DNA of 64,000 bases from Pseudovibrio sp. Ad37 (GTDB lineage: Bacteria > Pseudomonadota > Alphaproteobacteria > Rhizobiales > Stappiaceae), in the NCBI RefSeq assembly GCF_001623075.1, contig NZ_LMCF01000222.1, positions 1-64,000 of the forward strand. The letters run 5' to 3'. The position numbers and the translations under genes are program-made. The notes under the pieces are model-generated. The model was not told where the DNA came from, did no database searches, and saw nothing but the letters and a program-made list of their open reading frames with translations. Positions 44,825-54,511 of this stretch are shown here, in pieces (the stretch's first letter is position 1; each line of letters starts with the position of its first letter).

Positions 44825-46117
44825 TTAATCCTGGAATGGATTCTGAACCAGGATTGTGTCATCACGTTCAGGGCTTGTTGATAACAGAGCAACCGGAGCA
44901 CCAATCAGCTCTTCAACATGCCGAACGTATTTCACAGCTTGTGCTGGCAATTCTGCCCAAGTCCGTGCGCCTTTGGTCGTTTCCTTCCAACCAGGCAGGG
45001 TCTCATAAATAGGAACAACCCGCGCCTGAGCACCTTGAGATGCCGGAAGGTAATCGATTCGCTCACCATCTAGCTCATAACCAACACAAATCTTAATTTC
45101 ATCCAGTCCGTCCAAAACGTCAAGCTTTGTCAATGCAATCCCATTGATTCCGCTGGTGCAAACGGTTTGTCGGACAATCACTGCATCAAACCAGCCACAC
45201 CGACGACGACGACCAGTGTTCGTTCCAAACTCGTGCCCGCGAGTACCGAGGAACTCACCAACTTCATTCTGCTGTTCGGTTGGGAACGGACCTTCACCTA
45301 CACGAGTGGTGTAAGCTTTGGTGATACCCAGAACGTAATCGATGGAGTTTGGTCCCAGACCACTACCAGCAGCAGCCTGACCCGCAACTGTATTGGAGGA
45401 GGTTACAAACGGATAAGTGCCGTGGTCGTTGTCCAGCAGCGCGCCCTGCGCACCTTCAAACAACAAACGCTTACCTTCACGACGCGCTTTGTCCAGCATG
45501 TACCAGGCTTTATCCATGTACGGCAGGATCTTATCAGCAACGTCTTCCAGCTCTTTGTAGATGGTCTCAGCAGAGATCTCATCGCGACCCAGACCGCGCA
45601 GAATAGCGTTGTGGTGGGTCAGCAGACGATCAATCTTGGCTGGCAGCGTGCTCATGTTTGCCAGGTCCATCACGCGAATTGCACGACGACCGACTTTATC
45701 TTCATAAGCAGGGCCGATACCGCGTTTGGTGGTACCGATTTTGGTACCTGCCGGGCTTGCATCTTCACGCAAAGCATCAAGCTCGCGGTGCAGGCTCAGA
45801 ATAAGAGTAGCATTGTCAGCAACACGCAGGATTTCCGGGGAGATCTTAACGCCCTGCTCTTCAAGACGTGCAATCTCAGCAACCAGTGCATGAGGGTCAA
45901 TCACAACGCCATTGCCAATGACAGAGAGTTTCCCACGAACAACACCAGATGGCAGCAGTGCCAGCTTGTAGCTCGTTCCGTCAATTACAAGCGTATGACC
46001 TGCATTGTGTCCGCCTTGGAAGCGTACAACGACGTCGGCTTGCTCAGAGAGCCAATCGACAAGTTTACCCTTACCTTCGTCACCCCATTGTGACCCAACT
46101 ACGACAACGTTGGCCAT
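44825..46117 (-). CDS. purA: Adenylosuccinate synthetase
   Basis: A 430-residue enzyme of standard length. The GTP-binding loop is [17 protein letters not shown], followed by [27 protein letters not shown] and the late [12 protein letters not shown] block. It joins IMP and aspartate, using GTP, in the first committed step to AMP. The start has AGGAGGG ahead. It precedes the unknown membrane-protein gene and may be cotranscribed with it. A hairpin lies in its leader (46240-46259). Confidence 0.97.
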   Translation of the reverse strand: MANVVVVGSQWGDEGKGKLVDWLSEQADVVVRFQGGHNAGHTLVIDGTSYKLALLPSGVVRGKLSVIGNGVVIDPHALVAEIARLEEQGVKISPEILRVADNATLILSLHRELDALREDASPAGTKIGTTKRGIGPAYEDKVGRRAIRVMDLANMSTLPAKIDRLLTHHNAILRGLGRDEISAETIYKELEDVADKILPYMDKAWYMLDKARREGKRLLFEGAQGALLDNDHGTYPFVTSSNTVAGQAAAGSGLGPNSIDYVLGITKAYTTRVGEGPFPTEQQNEVGEFLGTRGHEFGTNTGRRRRCGWFDAVIVRQTVCTSGINGIALTKLDVLDGLDEIKICVGYELDGERIDYLPASQGAQARVVPIYETLPGWKETTKGARTWAELPAQAVKYVRHVEELIGAPVALLSTSPERDDTILVQNPFQD

Positions 46118-46484
46118 GATTCTTCAGCCCTCCTGCGGCTGCCAGCGTATTCCTAAAATACGCCGTCATACGATTTGCTATTTCTGTATAAAGTGGCTTG
46201 CCAGCTCAGAATACAAATCGTGAGAGACAACATAAGAAACCCCGGCGTAAGAGCCGGGGCGCAGTTACAGCGCCTTATAATCTGTCAATCTCTTAAATAC
46301 GAGCCCTTTTCCTTCAAAATTAGGCCAAGACTGTAATTTTTGCGATCAGAGTGAACCTCTGTTGATTGTTTTACTCGCAAATCGGGTGGTACAGCCACAA
46401 CAGCAAGTGATATTACTAGCTCAAGTTCCAATTTCTCATTTTTTGCAATTCCTGCAAGAAATTTCACTAAGTTGAATACGCTTT
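46118..46484. other. Intergenic region between purA and the EamA permease
   Basis: 367 bases between divergent genes. CCCCGGC (46240-46246) and GCCGGGG (46253-46259) form a strong 7-bp stem, followed on the purA strand by TTTCTTATG, so it resembles a terminator in the purA leader. A 60-codon minus frame with a GTG start and no ribosome-binding site (46285-46467) ends just before it; I do not call it. Confidence 0.5.
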
Positions 46485-47405
46485 ATGAACGCACAAAAAC
46501 TTGACTGGCTGGGCTGGTCTATTCTTCTCTTATTAGGCACCTTGTGGGGTGGCGCATTTTTCTTTGCCAAAGTCGCAGTCGCAGAATTCAATCCCATCAC
46601 ACTTGTTTTCTTAAGAGTAGCAATCGCAGCAATCGCCATGTGGGGCTTCTTACTCATCTCAAAGCAGTCCATACCGCTCTCTACAAAATGGATTGGCAGC
46701 TTCCTCCTGCTGGGCTTCTTAAATAATGTAGTCCCCTTCTCCCTCATCTTTTGGGGTCAGCAATACATTGCCTCCGGATTGGCATCCGTACTCAACGCCT
46801 TCACACCCATCTTCACGATGATTGTCATGCAGGTCCTCAGCAATGAAGAGAAGCTGACAGCAACCAAGCTCGTCGCGGCAGTGATCGGTGTTGTCGGAGT
46901 TGCCATCATGGTTGGCAGTGACGCATTGAGCGGTGCCAGCAATCAGGTTTGGCCTCAGCTCGCAGTTTTAGGGGCCGCTCTCTCATATGCATTCGCCGCA
47001 TTCATCATCATGCGCCTCAAAAAGCTACCACCTGCAGCTCTGGCAACTGGCCAGCTCTCCGCTTCAACGATCTTGCTGATACCTGCGCTCATTTATACAG
47101 CGCCAACTCAGCAACTGATAGAGGCATCCGCTTCAACATGGGCAAGCGTTCTCGTTCTCGCTCTCGCTTGCACAGCTTTTGCTTACATTCTGTATTTCCA
47201 GCTTTTCAAACTCGCAGGAGCAACCAACGCAGCTTCTGTCACACTCGTAATTCCGGTCAGCGCAATCATTCTGGGCGCAATTTTCCTGAATGAACGTCTC
47301 GAAGCCAACCACTGGATCGGTATGGCAGCAATCTTCATTGCACTGCTACTGATTGATGGCCGCTTAACCAGCAGATGGATAGGCAAAAAACAAGTAATTG
47401 CATAA
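46485..47405 (+). CDS. EamA/DMT-family permease
   Basis: A 306-residue membrane protein with ten hydrophobic segments in two EamA repeats. The N-terminal TLWGGAFFFAKVAVAEFNP segment and the WGQQYIASGLASVLNAFTPI hinge are typical of RhaT/YdcZ-type DMT exporters. Substrate unknown. It is a different member from that at 22283. No clear ribosome-binding site precedes the ATG at 46485, which starts directly before the first membrane helix. Confidence 0.83.
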   Translation: MNAQKLDWLGWSILLLLGTLWGGAFFFAKVAVAEFNPITLVFLRVAIAAIAMWGFLLISKQSIPLSTKWIGSFLLLGFLNNVVPFSLIFWGQQYIASGLASVLNAFTPIFTMIVMQVLSNEEKLTATKLVAAVIGVVGVAIMVGSDALSGASNQVWPQLAVLGAALSYAFAAFIIMRLKKLPPAALATGQLSASTILLIPALIYTAPTQQLIEASASTWASVLVLALACTAFAYILYFQLFKLAGATNAASVTLVIPVSAIILGAIFLNERLEANHWIGMAAIFIALLLIDGRLTSRWIGKKQVIA

Positions 47406-47408
47406 CAA

Positions 47409-47452
47409 AAAAGCCTCCAGTCCCTACCGTAATGGGGATCTGGAGGCTTCTT
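47409..47452. terminator. Bidirectional terminator
   Basis: AAGCCTCCAG (47411-47420) pairs with CTGGAGGCTT (47440-47449), with an inner partial stem. It separates the convergent permease and M42 genes. Confidence 0.85.
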
Positions 47453-47473
47453 AATAAGCAGCGCCTGACTGTA

Positions 47474-48520
47474 TCAGCAACGCTTCAGATAAGCCGCCAG
47501 AATATCACGTGCAGCCAGCAGGTCGCTCTTATCAATCATCTCGGTCACTGTGTGCACATAACGTGTACCAACCATGATGCCAACAGCCTTTGCACCAGCA
47601 GCGGCTTGCTGAGCTGCTGCCCCATCCTGCCCACCACCGTTTAACATGGTGCGCTGGTATGGAATTTCTTCTTCAATAGCCAGATTTTCGATTTCTTTCA
47701 CAAGTTCCAGGTCAGCAATGAACCAACCGTCCTTCACGTGAAGCCCAAAACCCTTGCCTTGCTCAGTCGTTTGATCTTGCTCTGGCACCCCAGGTGTATC
47801 GCAAGCAAGCGTGATATCAACTCCAAGGCCAATATCCGGTTTAATGGCATAGGCCGCAGTCTTCGCACCGCGCAGCCCAACCTCTTCCTGACAGGTAAAA
47901 GCGACATAGATTTCGCAGGAATGATCCGCCTCGCCAAGCGCACGCATAGCTTCAATGCCAAGCCAGCATGCAACCCGGTTATCCATCGCTTTGGAGACAA
48001 CCTTTTCACCCATCTCGATCAGCGGCTCATCAAGAGTGACCATGTCACCAACCTTGACCACTTCCCCGGTCTTCTTACCTAAACCAAGATCAATAATGAA
48101 CTCAGTGACTTGAGGGATCTTTTTTCGCTCTTCAGGTGATGCAATGTGAACTGGTCGCCCAGCCGGATTCATTACAGCCTTCAGATCGCCCTCATCTGTG
48201 GAGACCAACACACGACGGGAGAAGAGATTGCGTGCATCAAAACCTCCGACCGGCTGTACATAGACAAAGCCTTTCTCGGTGATATGCGAAACAAGGAAGC
48301 CAATCTCATCCATATGGCAGAGCAGCATAACCTTCTTTGGTTTATCACCATTTTCAGGCGCCTTGCGTGCATCACGGCGACAGATAAGAGATCCCATTGC
48401 ATCCGTTTGAACATCATCAAACAGGCCTTCAATCTCTTTCAGAATTATCTCGCGTACTCGATGCTCATGCCCCGGGACACCAGGGGTTTCACAGAGACGG
48501 CGCAGCAGATCAATATTCAT
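47474..48520 (-). CDS. M42-family metallopeptidase
   Basis: A 348-residue aminopeptidase-like enzyme. Metal ligands are in LLCHMDEIGFLV (His, Asp), the bridging Asp in KAMDNRVACW, the catalytic Glu pair in FTCQEEVGLRGA and the late His in TRYVHTVTEMID. M42 peptidases cut short peptides or glucans as large tetrahedral assemblies in the cytoplasm. Substrate unknown; it forms a single-gene unit with an intrinsic terminator downstream. Confidence 0.9.
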   Translation of the reverse strand: MNIDLLRRLCETPGVPGHEHRVREIILKEIEGLFDDVQTDAMGSLICRRDARKAPENGDKPKKVMLLCHMDEIGFLVSHITEKGFVYVQPVGGFDARNLFSRRVLVSTDEGDLKAVMNPAGRPVHIASPEERKKIPQVTEFIIDLGLGKKTGEVVKVGDMVTLDEPLIEMGEKVVSKAMDNRVACWLGIEAMRALGEADHSCEIYVAFTCQEEVGLRGAKTAAYAIKPDIGLGVDITLACDTPGVPEQDQTTEQGKGFGLHVKDGWFIADLELVKEIENLAIEEEIPYQRTMLNGGGQDGAAAQQAAAGAKAVGIMVGTRYVHTVTEMIDKSDLLAARDILAAYLKRC

Positions 48521-48614
48521 AATAGCTTTCTACTTCGAAATGGAACCAGCCTGCATCATGGCGCCAAGTTCAAAGATAAGCAATTTCCACCAGTCTCATG
48601 ACCACCGGAAAAAG

Positions 48615-48640
48615 AAAAGGCGGTCCGAAGACCGCCTTTT
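48615..48640 (-). terminator. serA terminator
   Basis: AAAAGGCGGT (48615-48624), CCGAAG, ACCGCCTTTT (48631-48640), a 10-bp stem with T-runs in both directions, 25 bases past the serA stop. Confidence 0.9.
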
Positions 48641-48664
48641 CCTAATCTATACCTATAAAATAGC

Positions 48665-50263
48665 TTAGCCCTGCTGAGGGAAATGCAGAAGCTTCGCCTG
48701 GTTCACCTGCGCAATCGCAGCAATTTCATCCACGGTCGTCTCAGAAATTTCGCCATCAATCTCAACAAGACAGATCGCTTCTTCACCTTCAACCTTACGG
48801 CCAAGGTTAAACGTCGCAATGTTGATCTTTGCATCACCAAGAATGGAGCCCAGCTGACCAATAAAGCCCGGCTTATCCTGGTTGGTCACATAGAGCATGT
48901 TCTCGCCAAGCTCTGCTTCCATGTTGATGCCTTTGATCTGAATAATACGCGGCTTCTGATCACCAAACACCGTACCAGCAACAGAACGTTCCTGACGCTC
49001 AGTGATAACAGTCAGGCGAATATAGTTCTCATAAGCACCATGTTGTTCGCGGCGAACATCTTCAATCACAATGCCGCGCTCTTTGGCAACTTCGGGAGCA
49101 GAAACCATATTCACCGTCTGCAGCAGAGGACGCAGAACACCTGTAAGTGCAGCTGCGGTCAAAGCCTTGACGTTCATTTCTGCAACATCGCCTTCGTATT
49201 CAATACGAACCGCTTTGATGCCTGTCTCTGTCGCTTGACCAGCAAAAGACCCAAGCTGCTCCGCCAGCTTTACAAATGGAGCGAGGCGTGGCGCTTCTTC
49301 CGCAGTAATGGATGGCATGTTCAGAGCGTTGGAAACCGCGCCGTTGACCAGATAGTCAGACATCTGCTCGGCAACCTGCAGCGCAACATTTTCTTGAGCT
49401 TCAGAAGTGGAGGCACCAAGGTGAGGCGTGCATACGAGGTTTGGAGCACCAAACAGAACGTTCTCTTTAGCTGGCTCAACCGTGAATACGTCAACCGCAG
49501 CACCCGCAACCTTGCCACTATCCAACGCAGCACGCAGCGCATCTTCGTCAACCAGACCACCACGTGCACAGTTGATGAGGTAGACACCATCTTTCATGGT
49601 CTCGATTGCATCCGCATCAATAATGTTACGGGTACGATCAGTCAGCGGGGTATGCAATGTAATAAAGTCAGCGCGCTTGAAGAGGTCTTCCAGCTCAACC
49701 TTCTCAACACCAAGGTCAATAGCACGTTCATGAGACAAGAACGGATCGAACGCAATCACCTTCATTTTCAAGCCGATAGCTCGGTCCGCAACAATAGAAC
49801 CAATGTTACCGCAGCCAACCAGACCCAGTGTTTTTGAGGTGACTTCGTTACCCATAAAGCGGGATTTTTCCCACTTGCCAGCCTGCGTGGAAACATCCGC
49901 AGCCGGGATCTGACGGGTCACCGCAAACATCATCGCAATCGCATGTTCAGCAGTCGTGATGGCATTGCCAAACGGCGTGTTCATCACAACGATACCCTTG
50001 GCAGTCGCTGCCGGAATATCAACGTTATCGACACCAATACCAGCGCGACCGATAACCTTCAAATTGGTCGCTGCTTTGATGATCTTTTCTGTCGCTTTGG
50101 TCGCAGAACGGATCGCCAAACCATCATATTTACCAATGATTTCAGCGAGTTTTTCTTTATCCTTGCCAACATCTGGCAGGAAGTCGACATCGCAACCGCG
50201 TTCTTTGAAAATCTGAACTGCTTTATCAGAGAGCTTATCGGAAATAAGAACTTTAGGAGCCAT
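48665..50263 (-). CDS. serA: D-3-phosphoglycerate dehydrogenase
   Basis: A 532-residue dehydrogenase of the long type. The NAD-binding loop is LGLVGCGNIGSIVADRAIG near residue 148; catalytic residues lie in NCARGGLVDEDAL and TPHLGASTSEAQ (His). A middle domain of about 140 residues and a C-terminal ACT domain (about 455-532, YVTNQDKPGFIGQLGSIL) would sense serine. It opens the serine pathway. The start has GAAAGG. It follows serC on the same strand after 129 bases with a hairpin. Confidence 0.96.
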   Translation of the reverse strand: MAPKVLISDKLSDKAVQIFKERGCDVDFLPDVGKDKEKLAEIIGKYDGLAIRSATKATEKIIKAATNLKVIGRAGIGVDNVDIPAATAKGIVVMNTPFGNAITTAEHAIAMMFAVTRQIPAADVSTQAGKWEKSRFMGNEVTSKTLGLVGCGNIGSIVADRAIGLKMKVIAFDPFLSHERAIDLGVEKVELEDLFKRADFITLHTPLTDRTRNIIDADAIETMKDGVYLINCARGGLVDEDALRAALDSGKVAGAAVDVFTVEPAKENVLFGAPNLVCTPHLGASTSEAQENVALQVAEQMSDYLVNGAVSNALNMPSITAEEAPRLAPFVKLAEQLGSFAGQATETGIKAVRIEYEGDVAEMNVKALTAAALTGVLRPLLQTVNMVSAPEVAKERGIVIEDVRREQHGAYENYIRLTVITERQERSVAGTVFGDQKPRIIQIKGINMEAELGENMLYVTNQDKPGFIGQLGSILGDAKINIATFNLGRKVEGEEAICLVEIDGEISETTVDEIAAIAQVNQAKLLHFPQQG

Positions 50264-50344
50264 CGGGCTAACCTTTCAAGTCAACGAAGATACCCTCCCA
50301 TTCATGTGTTGCGGGAGCCAGATACACTTCTTGCGTCAGGTTAA

Positions 50345-50365
50345 CCGGTCACACTGGGCGACCGG
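50345..50365. other. Hairpin between serC and serA
   Basis: CCGGTC (50345-50350) pairs with GACCGG (50360-50365), 28 bases past the serC stop. There is no U-run on the gene strand, so it might be a partial terminator or a processing or stability element in a serC-serA transcript. Confidence 0.4.
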
Positions 50366-50392
50366 AACTTTTTCGTTCAAAAATAAGGAATT

Positions 50393-51565
50393 TTAAGCAG
50401 AAACCAGCTTTGCTTTTTCAGCAGCAAAAGCATAATCCAACCAAGGAATAAGCGCTTCTACATTGGCAGTTTCAACCGTCGCACCACACCAGATCCGAAG
50501 ACCGGACGGCGCATCACGGTATGCTCCAATGTCGAATGCCACCTCTTCTTTGTCGAGCAGATTCACAATCGCTTTGGCAAATGCAGCTTGTGCTTTGTCA
50601 TCAAGCTTCGTGATTTCCGGATCAACAATCTTCAGACAAACAGAAGTATTGGAACGGGTTGCCGGGTCAACTGCCAGGAAATCAACCCAATCAGTTTTCT
50701 CAGCCCAAGTGGAGATTGCAGCGGTATTTGCATTAGCACGAGCAATCAGTGCTTTCAGACCACCCAATTCTTTGGCCCAACCCAAAGCATCCAGATAATC
50801 TTCTACGCAAAGCATGCTCGGCGTGTTGATGGTTGCGCCTTCAAAAACACCATCGATCAACTTGCCGCCTTTAGTCAGACGGAAGATCTTCGGCATCGGC
50901 CATGCAGGCGTATAGCTCTCAAGGCGCTCAACAGCACGAGGTGACAAGATCAGAATGCCGTGCGCAGCTTCACCACCCAGCACTTTCTGCCAAGAGTAAG
51001 TCACCACATCCAGCCTATCGAATACCAGCTCCTGCGCAAAAGCAGCAGAAGTCGCATCGCAGATGGTCAGACCTTTACGATCTGCCGGAATAAAATCACC
51101 ATTCGGCACACGCACACCTGAGGTGGTACCGTTCCAAGTGAAGACCACATCGTGGTCGAAATTTACAGAGTTGAGGTCTGGCAACTCGCCATAGCCAGCT
51201 TCAATCTTGCGTGCATCCGCAAGCTTGAGCTGCTTCATGACATCGCTAACCCAACCAGACCCGAAGCTTTCCCAGGCAACCATATCAACTGGGCGCGCAC
51301 CAAGCAGCGACCACAGTGCCATTTCAACGGCACCAGTATCAGAAGCAGGAACAATTCCGATTTTGTAATCAGCAGGCACTTCGAGGACTTCACGTGTCAA
51401 CTCGATAGCTTCTTTCAGCTTCGCCTTACCAATCTTTGCACGGTGAGATCTGCCAAGAGGCGCATCTGCAAGGATTGCAGGTGTCCAGCCCGGACGCTTG
51501 GCACATGGACCCGAAGAAAAGTTCGGGTTTACCGGTTTTGTGGCCGGCATTGTCGTATTCGTCAT
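50393..51565 (-). CDS. serC: Phosphoserine aminotransferase
   Basis: A 390-residue PLP enzyme of the class V aminotransferase type found in alphaproteobacteria. It begins [14 protein letters not shown], has the [16 protein letters not shown] block and the PLP Lys in [13 protein letters not shown]. It turns 3-phosphohydroxypyruvate into phosphoserine, the step after SerA. The start has AAAGGG. A structured RNA (51572-51625) overlaps that site and probably controls translation. Confidence 0.96.
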   Translation of the reverse strand: MTNTTMPATKPVNPNFSSGPCAKRPGWTPAILADAPLGRSHRAKIGKAKLKEAIELTREVLEVPADYKIGIVPASDTGAVEMALWSLLGARPVDMVAWESFGSGWVSDVMKQLKLADARKIEAGYGELPDLNSVNFDHDVVFTWNGTTSGVRVPNGDFIPADRKGLTICDATSAAFAQELVFDRLDVVTYSWQKVLGGEAAHGILILSPRAVERLESYTPAWPMPKIFRLTKGGKLIDGVFEGATINTPSMLCVEDYLDALGWAKELGGLKALIARANANTAAISTWAEKTDWVDFLAVDPATRSNTSVCLKIVDPEITKLDDKAQAAFAKAIVNLLDKEEVAFDIGAYRDAPSGLRIWCGATVETANVEALIPWLDYAFAAEKAKLVSA

Positions 51566-51571
51566 AATGAC

Positions 51572-51625
51572 TACCCTTTCAGATAGGTGCCCCTCGTTGG
51601 GGAGGGGTGTCCCACCGACGGGTCT
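51572..51625 (-). promoter_or_regulatory. serC RNA motif
   Basis: Read on the minus strand: a stem CCCCT/AGGGG around CCCAACG, then ACCTATCTGAAAGGGT, ending 6 bases before the serC ATG. This matches the alphaproteobacterial serC leader as I remember it. The second hairpin covers the ribosome-binding site. Confidence 0.75.
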
Positions 51626-51770
51626 ATGCGAAACGACTTATCTCGTCAACAAATGTTTTTTTGCAGAGCAACATTCAATCAATTAAACGCTGCGTACGAT
51701 TAGATATATTTTGTATACTCACCCAGTGGATAACCAATCTTTCAATTCTGCATATCCTCTGGTTTTGCTC

Positions 51771-51800
51771 AAAAAAAGAGCCTGTCGCAGGACAGGCTCT
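51771..51800 (-). terminator. Terminator of the outer-membrane protein gene
   Basis: AGAGCCTGTC (51777-51786), GCAG, GACAGGCTCT (51791-51800), then seven U on the minus strand. 48 bases past the stop of the gene at 51848. Confidence 0.93.
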
Positions 51801-51847
51801 GGAACGTTTTGGTCAGAAGTTAAACTGGAGACGCTCCAGTCTATGAC

Positions 51848-52639
51848 CTAGTATTTCGTGACGATCGGCTGATCATATCCACCACTGGAAGACCCACCAA
51901 ATTCATAACGCAATCCAACACGCACTTCATGCGCTACAAGCTTGTCATACTTGATGCCGGAAACTGTCCCATTACTTGCAAAAGACTTTGTTTTCACCGC
52001 ACCAATGTTTAGATAGCGGTATCCTGCATCAATTTTCCAATTATCATCGATCTCATAGGACGTCCCCGCCATAAGAGCCCATGAGAAATTCCACCAATGC
52101 CCTTTAGGATACTTGACTCTGGTACCATCTGGATTGATAGCACGGACGTTCTTTGCGTTCACGTAAGATGCACCAACGCCAGCTCCAACATATGGAGTGA
52201 AGCCATTGTAATACCCCAGGTCAGCATAGACATTCCAAAGAACAGTCCAGACATCGAGTGTCGCGAACTCATCTGAGGTACCGGAGGTACTACAAACACC
52301 GATACACTCAGCCGTTGCTGTAAAGTCAGCATCCCATTCATAGTCTAGTGTTACATCTGTGCGAATGAAATCATTCACACGATAACCAACACCAACACCA
52401 ACAATTCCCGTTGGCTCTAATTCTTCATCATTAAATTTGATATGGGAGAATTTCGCTTTTGGATTCTGATAGACCTTGTAGCCAATATCACCACGCAAAT
52501 ACCATCCACCACCGATTTCCACTTGTGTGAGCTCTGGCTCTTCTACGAATACAGGTGCTGGGAGATCGGCTGCATAAGCAACACCAGACGAAACCAGCGC
52601 AGCTGCGCTCAATGTCAGCACCTTACTAAAATACTTCAT
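51848..52639 (-). CDS. Outer-membrane beta-barrel protein (Omp25/Omp31 type)
   Basis: A 263-residue protein. The signal peptide ends at about residue 23 (SGVAYA), followed by the ADLPAPVFVEEPE segment seen in rhizobial/Brucella Omp25-Omp31-like porins. Eight or so amphipathic beta strands follow, with GYRVNDFIRTDVTLDYEW and PYVGAGVGASYVNA, and the last strand ends in an aromatic residue region (VRVGLRYEF). A Cys pair (CIGVC) sits in a loop. It is probably a structural outer-membrane barrel. The last 15 residues extend beyond the final strand. Confidence 0.85.
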   Translation of the reverse strand: MKYFSKVLTLSAAALVSSGVAYAADLPAPVFVEEPELTQVEIGGGWYLRGDIGYKVYQNPKAKFSHIKFNDEELEPTGIVGVGVGYRVNDFIRTDVTLDYEWDADFTATAECIGVCSTSGTSDEFATLDVWTVLWNVYADLGYYNGFTPYVGAGVGASYVNAKNVRAINPDGTRVKYPKGHWWNFSWALMAGTSYEIDDNWKIDAGYRYLNIGAVKTKSFASNGTVSGIKYDKLVAHEVRVGLRYEFGGSSSGGYDQPIVTKY

Positions 52640-52850
52640 GCTTATGTCCTCTCAAACGGCACCTGTCACGCAAGATGATTGCCCTTAAATAAAAACTAAG
52701 CACTTTTTACAGAGAAAGAATTACCTATAAATTAACCAGTATTATTAACCCTAATATTTATTATTAACAAACAACGAACAGGCACAAACCAAGCAAATGC
52801 TAGAAAGTTAATTTGCATTTACTTATCCACCTCTCAGACTTCAAAACAAA

Positions 52851-52880
52851 GAAAGCGGACATCAGAAGATACCCGCTTTC
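52851..52880 (-). terminator. glmM terminator
   Basis: GAAAGCGG (52851-52858) pairs with CCGCTTTC (52873-52880), 27 bases past the glmM stop, with TTTGTTTTG following on the minus strand. Confidence 0.85.
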
Positions 52881-52907
52881 AAAACTCGATAAATTAAATA
52901 ATTTCAG

Positions 52908-54257
52908 TTAGCTAGCTGCAGCCTTTTTAACTGCGTCAACAATGCTATCAACCACCTTGTTCAGAAGATTTGCATCATCTGCCTCACCCATCACACGAAT
53001 GAGCGGCTCAGTACCAGAAGCACGAATAACAAGACGCCCCTGTTTACCAAGCTTCTCTTCTCCAGCCTTAATAACCCCCTTAACAGCCTTATCTTCGAGA
53101 GGTTTACCACTCGCATAGCGCACATTCTTAAGGACCTGAGGCACTGGAACGAATCGATTACAAACCTCTGAGACCGGCTTTTTCATCTTCTTCACGCAAG
53201 CAAGAATCTGTAGCGCAGCTACGAGGCCATCACCAGTCGTGCCAAAGTCAGACATCACAATATGACCGGACTGCTCACCGCCAACATTGAAGCCACCTTC
53301 ACGCATCCGCTCAACAACATAGCGGTCACCAACCTTGGTGCGTTCAAGAGAAAGGCCATGCCCTTTCAGGAACCGCTCCAAGCCTAGATTCGACATCACG
53401 GTAGCAACGATGCCGGGCGCCGAGAGACGGCCATCTGCTTTCCAGGATTCAGCAATCACGGCCATCAGCTGATCACCATCAACCACCTTACTATTCTCAT
53501 CCACGATGATCACACGATCAGCGTCACCGTCCAATGCGATCCCGATGTCCGCCCTAACCTCATGAACCTTCTTGGCAAGCGCTTCAGGAGAGGTAGAACC
53601 ACAATCCTTATTGATATTGAAACCATCTGGATCAACCCCAAATGGAAACACTTCCGCACCCAGTTCCCAAAGGATCTCTGGAGCAACGTTATAAGCAGCA
53701 CCATTTGCACAATCGATCACAATACGCATGCCATTTAAGTTCAGGTCACGCGGCAGCGTTCGCTTTGCGAACTCAATGTAACGATCACGCGTACTATCGA
53801 TGCGGGTGGCACGACCAATCATTGCAGGATCTGACAAGTTCAGACTCATATCGCTATCGATCAGTCGTTCAATTTGAAGTTCCACTTCGTCAGATAGCTT
53901 AAATCCATCTGGGCCAAAAAACTTAATGCCGTTATCCTGAAAAGGGTTGTGACTTGCGGAAATCATCACCCCAATATCCGCACGCATCGAACGTGTCAAC
54001 ATCGCAACACCGGGCGTTGGCATGGGTCCGAGCAAGAAAACATCCATGCCCATTGCAGTAAAGCCCGCTATCAATGCATTCTCAATCATATAGCCAGAAA
54101 GGCGCGTGTCTTTACCGATAACCACGCGATGGCGATATTTACCGCGGCGGAACACCACACCAGCAGCCATCCCAACTTTCAGCGCAACTTCCGCGGTCAT
54201 TGGCCATTTGTTTGCAGTACCGCGCATTCCATCGGTGCCAAAGTATTTTCGCGACAT
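52908..54257 (-). CDS. glmM: Phosphoglucosamine mutase
   Basis: A 449-residue enzyme of the standard size. It starts [13 protein letters not shown], has the phospho-Ser loop [18 protein letters not shown], the metal loop [14 protein letters not shown], the sugar loop [13 protein letters not shown] and the C-terminal phosphate loop [16 protein letters not shown]. It makes glucosamine-1-phosphate for peptidoglycan and lipid A. It lies downstream of ftsH on the same strand, an order that is widespread in alphaproteobacteria. Confidence 0.97.
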   Translation of the reverse strand: MSRKYFGTDGMRGTANKWPMTAEVALKVGMAAGVVFRRGKYRHRVVIGKDTRLSGYMIENALIAGFTAMGMDVFLLGPMPTPGVAMLTRSMRADIGVMISASHNPFQDNGIKFFGPDGFKLSDEVELQIERLIDSDMSLNLSDPAMIGRATRIDSTRDRYIEFAKRTLPRDLNLNGMRIVIDCANGAAYNVAPEILWELGAEVFPFGVDPDGFNINKDCGSTSPEALAKKVHEVRADIGIALDGDADRVIIVDENSKVVDGDQLMAVIAESWKADGRLSAPGIVATVMSNLGLERFLKGHGLSLERTKVGDRYVVERMREGGFNVGGEQSGHIVMSDFGTTGDGLVAALQILACVKKMKKPVSEVCNRFVPVPQVLKNVRYASGKPLEDKAVKGVIKAGEEKLGKQGRLVIRASGTEPLIRVMGEADDANLLNKVVDSIVDAVKKAAAS

Positions 54258-54449
54258 TTATTATTTCCCTGAACTCTCAAATGCGGAGCGCAACGCTCAC
54301 GATAAATCCAATTGAAGTGGTGATACATGTTTGTCCTCGCCTAGTCCTGTCAAATGATGTGTCTAATTATTACGGTTCACCTGCTATTTGACGCAGTAGC
54401 AAAGCCGAATTTTCATCAAGACAAAAGCCAAACAGTTGGGCCGAAATAG

Positions 54450-54480
54450 CAAATGCCCGACTGAACAGCCGGGCATTTTA
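54450..54480 (-). terminator. ftsH terminator
   Basis: AAATGCCCG (54451-54459) pairs with CGGGCATTT (54470-54478), 34 bases past the ftsH stop. It separates ftsH from glmM, so the two have at least partly separate transcription. Confidence 0.8.
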
Positions 54481-54511
54481 TTTTTCAAAGTGCCTTCAAG
54501 AAGACTGGCTA

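Noticed and set aside
45167-46093. 308-codon open frame antisense to purA
   Set aside because: Covered by purA; composition explained by the complementary strand.
46285-46467. 60-codon minus frame before a terminator-like hairpin
   Set aside because: GTG start without a ribosome-binding site and no recognisable features; kept only as a possibility in the purA leader finding.
48683-49837. 384-codon open frame antisense to serA
   Set aside because: Covered by serA with intact motifs; no ribosome-binding site or family.
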